Assembly: GCA_007131945.1 (NCBI GenBank)
Contig: SLPP01000400.1
Location: 1-11,362 of the forward strand
Direction of reading: 5' to 3'
Length of the DNA stretch: 11,362 nucleotides
DNA from: Paracoccaceae bacterium
Lineage (GTDB): Bacteria > Pseudomonadota > Alphaproteobacteria > Rhodobacterales > Rhodobacteraceae
Below the pieces are notes generated by a model, which made no database searches, was not told where the DNA came from, and worked only from the letters and a program-made list of their open reading frames with translations. Of the stretch, positions 5,845-11,362 are shown one piece after another (the stretch's first letter is position 1; every line of letters begins with the position of its first letter). The position numbers were made by a program, and so were the translations under genes.

Positions 5845-7626
5845 TCACCCCTCGCGGTCCATGACCCAGACCGGGTTCGACACGGTCACGCCCAGCGTGG
5901 CCATGCCGCCGCTGCCGTCGAAGGTGCCCGGGAAGACGGCATAGGCACCCGGCGCCGGGTTGGGGATCAGGATCCCCGGATGCAACCCCTCGAAATCGTC
6001 GTTGCACCACAGCGTCCCGTCGGGTCCGACCACCGCCAGCGTGCCGTCGGCATCGGCGACCATGTAGATCATCAGCTGCGGCAGCCCCTCACCCGCCTCG
6101 ATGACCAGGTCGGGCCGGGTCGGGGCGATGTAGCCGGCGCATTCGTCGCCCAGGCCAAAGGCCTCGAAATCGCTTCGCGGCACGTCGAAGACCACGCGCG
6201 GGTCGGGGCGGGTCATCGGCCCGAAGGCCAGCCGCGCGACCGCCGGATCGGCGTCGGCGTTCAGCGTCTCGGGCGCGGGGGTCTGCGCCTCGTCCCAGTT
6301 CGGCGCGCCGTCGGCGGCGAAGAGCGCGTAGATCCCCTCGGCGCCCTGCGCGAAGGCCCCGACATGGATGTGGTAGTCCCCGGCCAGCGGCTCGTCGAAG
6401 GTGACAGCCGGGTTGATCCCGAACGTGTCGTCGTCGCACAGCCAGGTCCCGTCGGGGCCGCGCACGGCGATGACCAGGTCGGTGGGCGAGACCGCGTAGA
6501 GCGACAACTCCGAGCCCGGATCGGCGACCGAAAGGATGACATCGGGGGCATCGGCGCCGACATGGCCGGCGCAGTACATCCCGGGCACCAGTGCATCGGC
6601 CGGGTCGGTGGCGACGATGGCGGCGGTGGCCAGGTGCTGGCCGCGCGGCGCCCGGCGCGGGTCGTGCGTGACATAGCCCATCCGCGGCGGGCCGCCCGCC
6701 GCCTCGGCGCCCGGTTCGCCGAATTGCGGTCCGCCCTGCGCGGCGTATAGATCGTAGAGATCGCCCCCCATGCCCTGCCCGAAGGTGCCGACGAAGATCG
6801 CGTAGTCGCCTTCGGGCGCGTTGTCGAAGGTCACCGCCGGGTTCAGCCCGTAGGTGTCGTCGTTGCACAGGACCCGCCCGTCGGGCGCCGCCACCGCCAG
6901 CGTCAGGTCGCGCTCGGACATGGCGAAGACGCTCAGCCGGCGCTCCGGCGCCTCGAGGCTCAGCACCGCGTCCGGCGCGTCGAGCCGGCTGTAGCCCGGA
7001 CAGTAATCCGGCGCCAGCGGGGCCATCGGCTCTTCCGGGAAGAGCCGCCCCCCGGCGACGAGGATCTGGCGCCCGGTCTCGGCCGTGGCGGTGAAGCGAT
7101 GCGCGCCCGCGCGCGGCGCGCCGAGCTGCGCCAGGTCGAGCCCGGTGAGCTCGATCGCCGCGACCGCGCGCTCGGCGGCGATGATCCTGGCGTCGATCTC
7201 CGACCCCTCCTCGGCGCCCGCCCAGACCCGGTAGCGCCCCGGCGCGGCCCCGGCGATCCGGGCCACGGCCAGCCCGGCGCCTTCGGCATGGGCGCAGCGA
7301 AAGAGCCCGTCGGGGGTTTCCACCACCAGGCTGACCAGCCCCTCGCCATGCGCGGTGAAGGCCAGCGTCTCGAAACGCGCGTCGAGCTCGAAGAGCGCCG
7401 CCGCCTCGCCGGCGACATGGCCGCGACAGCCGCGGACATAGCTTGCCGCCGGCTCGACCGCGGTGCCGAACTGGCGCACGCCCACCCGCGTCTCGGCGAA
7501 CATGTCGGCCGGTGCCGCGAGTTCGACCGCGAACCCCGCCTGCTGCGCATGCAGGGCGCCGGCGGCAAGGAGCAGGCTGGCCGCGGCCAGCGCCGGCGGC
7601 AGGGCAGATCTGGAAGGTTTCGGCAT
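5845..7626 (-). CDS. Secreted protein of four tandem PPC-like modules
   Basis: This 593-aa protein begins with a Sec signal peptide: a basic start, then a hydrophobic stretch ending ALHA, with likely cleavage after A27. The mature part is four tandem modules of about 143 aa. Each has one cysteine pair with near-constant spacing: C67/C111, C209/C254, C352/C397 and C496/C541. These eight are the only cysteines, suggesting one disulfide per module. Modules 2-4 share C-x-G-(Y/H), a PDG turn, C-(N/D)-D-D, and G-x-Y then F near the end, as in LCNDDTYGLNPAVTF and GDYAIFVGTF. This resembles bacterial pre-peptidase C-terminal (PPC) beta-sandwich domains, but no protease or other catalytic domain is attached. 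Module 1 lacks the acidic triplet. A periplasmic or extracellular binding role is inferred; the ligand is unknown. The ATG at 7626 has GAGG 5 bases upstream. Confidence 0.88.
   Translation of the reverse strand: MPKPSRSALPPALAAASLLLAAGALHAQQAGFAVELAAPADMFAETRVGVRQFGTAVEPAASYVRGCRGHVAGEAAALFELDARFETLAFTAHGEGLVSLVVETPDGLFRCAHAEGAGLAVARIAGAAPGRYRVWAGAEEGSEIDARIIAAERAVAAIELTGLDLAQLGAPRAGAHRFTATAETGRQILVAGGRLFPEEPMAPLAPDYCPGYSRLDAPDAVLSLEAPERRLSVFAMSERDLTLAVAAPDGRVLCNDDTYGLNPAVTFDNAPEGDYAIFVGTFGQGMGGDLYDLYAAQGGPQFGEPGAEAAGGPPRMGYVTHDPRRAPRGQHLATAAIVATDPADALVPGMYCAGHVGADAPDVILSVADPGSELSLYAVSPTDLVIAVRGPDGTWLCDDDTFGINPAVTFDEPLAGDYHIHVGAFAQGAEGIYALFAADGAPNWDEAQTPAPETLNADADPAVARLAFGPMTRPDPRVVFDVPRSDFEAFGLGDECAGYIAPTRPDLVIEAGEGLPQLMIYMVADADGTLAVVGPDGTLWCNDDFEGLHPGILIPNPAPGAYAVFPGTFDGSGGMATLGVTVSNPVWVMDREG
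5848..7539 (-). repeat. Four diverged tandem coding modules, period about 429 bases
   Basis: Approximate module limits on the protein are 30-170, 173-312, 315-455 and 458-593. The first cysteines are spaced 142, 143 and 144 residues apart and the intra-module cysteine gap is 44, 45, 45 and 45. The repeats are clear at protein level but well diverged in DNA, so the duplication is old and maintained rather than a recent slip. Confidence 0.8.
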
Positions 7627-7685
7627 GGGGGACCTCGGTCTCGCGCGCGGTGGTGCCGCGTGGTCACAGACTGCCCCTTTGCCCG

Positions 7686-7712
7686 GCGCCGGTCAATCGG
7701 AATGACCGGCGC
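7686..7712. promoter_or_regulatory. Perfect 10-bp inverted repeat in the divergent spacer
   Basis: GCGCCGGTCA and TGACCGGCGC flank a 7-base centre (ATCGGAA, 7696-7702). The element lies 59 bases before the start of the secreted modular protein on one side and 79 bases before metG on the other. There is no T-run on either strand, so an operator for a dimeric regulator or a leader hairpin is more likely than a terminator. On the minus strand it contains TTGACC, which could be a -35 box, but the matching -10 (CAGTCT) is poor. Confidence 0.5.
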
Positions 7713-7791
7713 GGCTGGACTGGCAGGCGGGGCGGGCTTGCGCTAAACGGGGCGAGGCGCCGTCTCCGGGCGCGTGGAACGGAAACGACCG

Positions 7792-9510
7792 ATGGCGCGG
7801 ATCCTCATCACCTCGGCACTGCCCTATATCAACGGGATCAAGCACCTGGGCAACCTGGTGGGCAGCCAGCTGCCGGCCGATCTCTATGCTCGCTACATGC
7901 GTGCCCGCGGCCACGAGGTGATGTTCATCTGCGCCACCGACGAGCACGGCACGCCGGCCGAGCTTGCAGCCGCGAAGACCGGCGAGCCGGTCGCCGAATA
8001 CTGCGCCCGGATGCACCAGGTCCAGTCCGACCTCGCGCACGGGTTCCGGCTCTCCTTCGACCATTTCGGCCGCTCCTCGAGCCCGCAGAACCACCGCCTG
8101 ACCCAGCATTTCGCCAGCCGGTTGCGCGCCAACGGGCTGATCGTCGAAGTCAGCGAGAAGCAGGTCTACTCGCCCGCCGACGGCCGCTTCCTGCCCGACC
8201 GCTACATCGAGGGAACCTGTCCGAACTGCGGCTACGAACGCGCCCGCGGCGACCAGTGCGAGAACTGCACCAAGCAGCTCGACCCGACGGACCTGATCAA
8301 CCCGCGCTCGGCCATCTCGGGCTCGACCGAGCTCGAGGTGCGCGAGACGAAGCATCTCTACCTGCGCCAGTCGGCGATGCGCGGGAAGCTCGACGCCTGG
8401 ATCGACAGCCAGACCGACTGGCCGGTGCTGACCACCTCGATCGCCAAGAAATGGCTGCATGACGGCGACGGGCTGCAGGACCGCGGCATCACCCGCGACC
8501 TCGACTGGGGAATCCCGGTCAGGGACGGCGAGAACGACTGGCCCGGCATGGAGGGCAAGGTCTTCTACGTCTGGTTCGACGCGCCCATCGAATACATCGC
8601 CGCCACCGCCGAATGGGCCGAGGCGCAGGGGCTCGACGATGCCGCCTGGCAGCGTTGGTGGCGCACCGACAGGGGCGCGGAAGACGTGCGCTACGTGCAG
8701 TTCATGGGCAAGGACAACGTGCCGTTCCACACGCTCAGCTTCCCGGCGACGCTGATGGGCTCGGGCGAGCCGTGGAAGCTGGTGGATTACATCAAGAGCT
8801 TCAACTACCTCAATTACGACGGCGGCCAGTTCTCGACCAGCCAGGGCCGCGGCGTCTTCATGGACCAGGCACTGGAGATCCTGCCCTCGGACTACTGGCG
8901 CTGGTGGCTGCTGAGCCACGCGCCGGAAAACAGCGACAGCGAGTTTACCTGGGAGAATTTCCAGGCCTCGGTGAACAAGGACCTCGCCGATGTCCTGGGC
9001 AATTTCGTCAGCCGGGTGACCAAGTTCTGCCGCTCGAAATTCGGCGAGGCGGTGCCCGAGGGCGGCGTCTGGGGCGCGCGCGAGGCGGCGCTGGCGCAGG
9101 CGCTCGAACGCCGGGTCGCGGCCTATGCGGCGCAGATGGAGGCGATGGAGGTGCGCAAGTCGGCCGCCGAGTTGCGCGCGATCTGGGTACTGGGCAACGA
9201 ATACCTGCAGGAGGCCGCGCCCTGGGCCACCTTCAAGACCGACCCCGACACCGCGGCAATGCAGATCCGGCTCGCGCTCAACCTGATCCGGCTCTACGCG
9301 GTGCTCTCGCGCCCCTTCATCCCCGATGCCGCTTGGACGATGATGGCCTCGCTCTATTGCGAGGACTGGAGCTGGCCCGAGGCGGCGAGCGAGGCACTGA
9401 CGGTGCTGCCCTCGGGCCAGGCCTTCACCGTGCCCGAGGTGCTCTTCGCCAAGATCACCGACGCCGCGCGCGAGGACTGGGCCGCCCGCTTCGCCGGCGC
9501 CCGCGGCTGA
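7792..9510 (+). CDS. metG: Methionyl-tRNA synthetase, eukaryote/archaea-like class
   Basis: This cytosolic class I synthetase charges tRNA-Met with methionine using ATP. The product is 572 aa. Visible parts: the HIGH-type motif HLGN (18-21) in [12 protein letters not shown]; a zinc knuckle with C143, C146, C156 and C159; WFDAPIEYI (261-269); GKDNVPFHT (306-314); and an alpha-helical anticodon domain (about 380-570). The HLGN motif and the context around [10 protein letters not shown] resemble the human and MetRS2-like class rather than E. coli MetRS. The KMSKS site reads QFSTS (346-350), so both usual lysines are absent. The second zinc knuckle seen in human MetRS is lost (SAIS at 173-176), and there is no C-terminal tRNA-binding domain. 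The ATG at 7792 is preferred, with GGAAA 6 bases upstream; an in-frame GTG at 7774 would add six residues. Confidence 0.97.
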   Translation: MARILITSALPYINGIKHLGNLVGSQLPADLYARYMRARGHEVMFICATDEHGTPAELAAAKTGEPVAEYCARMHQVQSDLAHGFRLSFDHFGRSSSPQNHRLTQHFASRLRANGLIVEVSEKQVYSPADGRFLPDRYIEGTCPNCGYERARGDQCENCTKQLDPTDLINPRSAISGSTELEVRETKHLYLRQSAMRGKLDAWIDSQTDWPVLTTSIAKKWLHDGDGLQDRGITRDLDWGIPVRDGENDWPGMEGKVFYVWFDAPIEYIAATAEWAEAQGLDDAAWQRWWRTDRGAEDVRYVQFMGKDNVPFHTLSFPATLMGSGEPWKLVDYIKSFNYLNYDGGQFSTSQGRGVFMDQALEILPSDYWRWWLLSHAPENSDSEFTWENFQASVNKDLADVLGNFVSRVTKFCRSKFGEAVPEGGVWGAREAALAQALERRVAAYAAQMEAMEVRKSAAELRAIWVLGNEYLQEAAPWATFKTDPDTAAMQIRLALNLIRLYAVLSRPFIPDAAWTMMASLYCEDWSWPEAASEALTVLPSGQAFTVPEVLFAKITDAAREDWAARFAGARG

Positions 9511-9568
9511 GACCGGCGCGCGGGTCGCGGCGCGGACCGGCTGCGCGGCCCGAGCCGATCGGAGCGGA

Positions 9569-10984
9569 TCAGGCCGTTTCCGCCAGCCGGCGCAGGTTCG
9601 CGCGCGCGGGCTGGCTGTGCCGCGCGAGCGTCGCCATCGACGTGGTCAGCTGCGGGTCGTCCGCATATGCCTCGAGGCCGCGCAGGATGTTCAGCCGGCT
9701 TGCCCGCGTGAAGGCGCCGATATCGGGCTCGCCTTTCCACTCCGACTCGGCCAGCATCGCGTTCAGCCGCACCGTGACCCAGTCGCGCGCGGCGCTCGGC
9801 AGCATGCAGGGCGGACAGAGGCGGTTCTTCTCGGCCAGCTCCGCGCGCGTCGCCTCGACATAGGCGGTGATCGCGGCGTTGAAGCAGGTCAGGCCGAACC
9901 ACAGGCACTGGACGGTGATGCGTCCCTCCTCGAAGACCGGCCGCGTCGGGCGCCGCGTCAGGGCGCCGGCGGTGCAGTCGATATGCAGATGCGCGGGACC
10001 GGTCGGGACGGAGCCGTCCTGCATCTCGATCCGTGCCGGCGTGACGGCGGTGACGTAGCCGGCGCGCACCACCTGCGTGACGCGGCGCATCTGGTCGCGC
10101 TCGGCCCTGCTGGTCAGCGCCCCGCGATAGGTGCCCGGCGTCACCTCCGGGTCGAGCGCCGCGAACAGCCCGGCCGCCTGCAGGCGTCGGAACAGGTCAT
10201 CCATGTCCCGCGCCTGCGCCACCGCTTCGGTGCTGCGCGCGGCGCAGGCGATGGCCCGCGGCGCGAGGCCGAGCGCCTGCAGACAGCTGCGGTCGCTGAG
10301 CCAGGCGTCGCGCGGCCGGATCCAGCGGATGCAGCCGGGGGCGACCCCGTGGTCGAGCAGCCATAGGACCGTGTCCATCGCGGTCTTGCCGGCGCCGATG
10401 ACCGTGTAGCCGCTCGGCGCCCCGTTGATGCCGGGCAGGGCATTGGGCGGGATCACCCGCATCCCCGGCGCCACCTCGAAGGGCGGCGGGCGGTGGGCGG
10501 GGATCGCGGCCTCGAGATAACGCGCATCGACCACGGCCCGCCGCGCCCGGATGCGGCAGGTGCGGCCGGTCGGCCGCGAGAGCGCCAGTTCCGCGCCGTC
10601 TTCCGTCCCCCGATGATCGTGAAGCGAGAGGAACCGCACGCGCCCCGTCGGCAGCATCCGCTCGAGCAGCACGCGCTCGTAATAGGCGCAGATCTCGGCC
10701 GCGCTGGCGCGCTCGTAATAGCCGGCATTCCACCCCTCGGCCTCGATCATGTCCCGCCCCAGCGGCATCGACTCCACCCCGTAGATCGCCGAGGGCTGGT
10801 GCAGGCGCACGAAGGGATAGGCGTCGAGCCAGTGCCCGCCGGGCGCGTGGCGACGGTCGAGCAGGACGATATCGCAGCCGGAGTGCCGCAATAGCGTGTC
10901 GACGAAGGCCATCCCGGTCGCCCCGGCGCCGATCACCAGGTAGTCGGTCTCGATCTCCTCCGAAAGGCTGCGGTTGGGTGCCAT
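9569..10984 (-). CDS. FMO-like FAD/NAD(P)-dependent oxidoreductase, substrate unknown
   Basis: This 471-aa flavoprotein has two dinucleotide-binding folds. The first is an N-terminal FAD site, DYLVIGAGATGM, with GxGxxG at 19-24 and an acidic residue ending strand 2 (LLDRR, D43). The second is GAGKTAMD (197-204), probably for NAD(P)H. Between them is PGGHWLDAYPFVRLHQPS (48-65), which I recall as conserved in uncharacterised NAD(P)/FAD oxidoreductases of actinobacteria and proteobacteria. A CPPC motif (390-393) could be redox-active or structural. The layout resembles flavin-containing monooxygenases, but no substrate can be assigned. The ATG at 10984 has GGAGGAGGAGAG 7 bases upstream; an ATG at 11011 would place that site inside the gene. 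It lies 67 bases downstream of the acylphosphatase gene on the same strand and converges on metG with a 58-base gap. Confidence 0.85.
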   Translation of the reverse strand: MAPNRSLSEEIETDYLVIGAGATGMAFVDTLLRHSGCDIVLLDRRHAPGGHWLDAYPFVRLHQPSAIYGVESMPLGRDMIEAEGWNAGYYERASAAEICAYYERVLLERMLPTGRVRFLSLHDHRGTEDGAELALSRPTGRTCRIRARRAVVDARYLEAAIPAHRPPPFEVAPGMRVIPPNALPGINGAPSGYTVIGAGKTAMDTVLWLLDHGVAPGCIRWIRPRDAWLSDRSCLQALGLAPRAIACAARSTEAVAQARDMDDLFRRLQAAGLFAALDPEVTPGTYRGALTSRAERDQMRRVTQVVRAGYVTAVTPARIEMQDGSVPTGPAHLHIDCTAGALTRRPTRPVFEEGRITVQCLWFGLTCFNAAITAYVEATRAELAEKNRLCPPCMLPSAARDWVTVRLNAMLAESEWKGEPDIGAFTRASRLNILRGLEAYADDPQLTTSMATLARHSQPARANLRRLAETA

Positions 10985-10991
10985 GCCGAAT

Positions 10992-11003
10992 CTCTCCTCC
11001 TCC
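10992..11003 (-). promoter_or_regulatory. Strong ribosome binding site of the oxidoreductase
   Basis: On the minus strand GGAGGAGGAGAG lies 7 bases before the ATG at 10984. It decides that start over longer in-frame alternatives that run back into the acylphosphatase gene. Confidence 0.75.
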
Positions 11004-11051
11004 GGCCGCATCGCCTCGTCCCGCCGCGGATCGGCGACGCAGGCGCCGCGC

Positions 11052-11324
11052 TCAAGCCTCGATCCGGAACCCCGGCGCGACCCGCGCCTCGGTCGGGATG
11101 ACGAAGACTTCGATGACCTTCGCCGCGGAGGGGCCTTCGTGAAGCGCCCGGACCATGGCGTCGACCGCCGAGGCCGGCCCCGCCAGCACGGCATCGACCG
11201 ACCCGTCGGGCCGGTTGCGCACCCAGCCCGAGGGCCCCAGCGCCTGCGCCCGCTTGCGCGTCCAGGCCCGGAACCCGACGCCCTGGACGCGGCCCGTCAC
11301 GATGACGTGCCGCGCTGTCGTCAT
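11052..11324 (-). CDS. acyP: Acylphosphatase
   Basis: This small cytosolic enzyme hydrolyses the carboxyl-phosphate bond of acylphosphates such as 1,3-bisphosphoglycerate or acetyl phosphate; the physiological substrate in bacteria is unsettled. The 90-aa product matches the family length of about 90-100. The signature GRVQGVGFRAWTRKRA (11-26) holds the catalytic arginine R19, and GWVRNRPDGSV (33-43) holds the catalytic asparagine N37. The start at 11324 gives the standard N-terminus, with GGAGG about 11 bases upstream, a slightly long spacing. An ATG at 11342 would add six residues and has no clear ribosome binding site. It is upstream of the oxidoreductase on the same strand; its promoter is beyond the window edge. 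Confidence 0.95.
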   Translation of the reverse strand: MTTARHVIVTGRVQGVGFRAWTRKRAQALGPSGWVRNRPDGSVDAVLAGPASAVDAMVRALHEGPSAAKVIEVFVIPTEARVAPGFRIEA

Positions 11325-11362
11325 ATCGTCTGGTCCCTCCATCGCGCGCGCCCCCGGATCAC

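Noticed and set aside
6089..7746. Several overlapping frames on both strands within the modular secreted protein gene
   Set aside because: They are Arg/Pro/Gly-rich translations with no domain or signal; the 593-codon frame has a signal peptide and regular modules, so it is the real gene.
9511..9568. Possible terminator between metG and the oxidoreductase (CGGCT 9538-9542 with AGCCG 9553-9557)
   Set aside because: Only a 5-bp stem with a 10-base loop and no T-run; expected by chance in such GC-rich sequence.
8613..9863. A 416-codon plus-strand frame overlapping the end of metG and running into the oxidoreductase gene
   Set aside because: It spans the ends of two well-supported genes in another frame and has shadow-type composition.
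10985..11194. N-terminal extension of the oxidoreductase into the acylphosphatase gene
   Set aside because: The extra residues are Arg/Ser/Pro-rich shadow sequence of acylphosphatase; the strong ribosome binding site at 10992-11003 sets the start at 10984.

Overview
This window is GC-rich throughout (I estimate around 70% by eye). It looks like a piece of an alphaproteobacterial chromosome, most likely Rhodobacterales. The reasons are the codon use, the Asp-type (non-zinc) HemB, the eukaryote-like MetRS, and a small membrane protein directly upstream of mfd that resembles one I recall from Rhodobacteraceae. No tRNA, rRNA, CRISPR array, insertion sequence or phage gene is visible, and gene packing is tight, with no gene-free stretch over about 165 bases.

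Layout, left to right: (1) a minus-strand pair, a four-helix membrane protein (TTG start) followed 11 bases later by mfd, the transcription-repair coupling factor; (2) diverging from it, hemB (5-aminolevulinate dehydratase, plus strand), then a Tat-type lipoprotein with an SYLF/Ysc84 domain that has its own predicted sigma70-type promoter; (3) converging on it, a 593-residue secreted protein (minus strand) built of four tandem modules of about 143 residues, each with one conserved cysteine pair; (4) a 165-base divergent spacer carrying a perfect 10-bp inverted repeat, then metG (methionyl-tRNA synthetase, plus strand) of the eukaryote-like class with both KMSKS lysines replaced; (5) a minus-strand pair, acylphosphatase followed by an FMO-like FAD/NAD(P) oxidoreductase of unknown substrate.

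Most genes are housekeeping (DNA repair, tetrapyrrole synthesis, translation) and do not form one pathway. The parts least explained by known biology are the modular secreted protein, the oxidoreductase next to acylphosphatase, and the membrane protein coupled to mfd. I see no clear sign of a wholly new multi-gene system. The strongest lead is the internally repeated exported protein together with the palindrome upstream of it. A second sequence-level oddity is a sharp AT-rich, rare-codon island of about 60 bases inside mfd.
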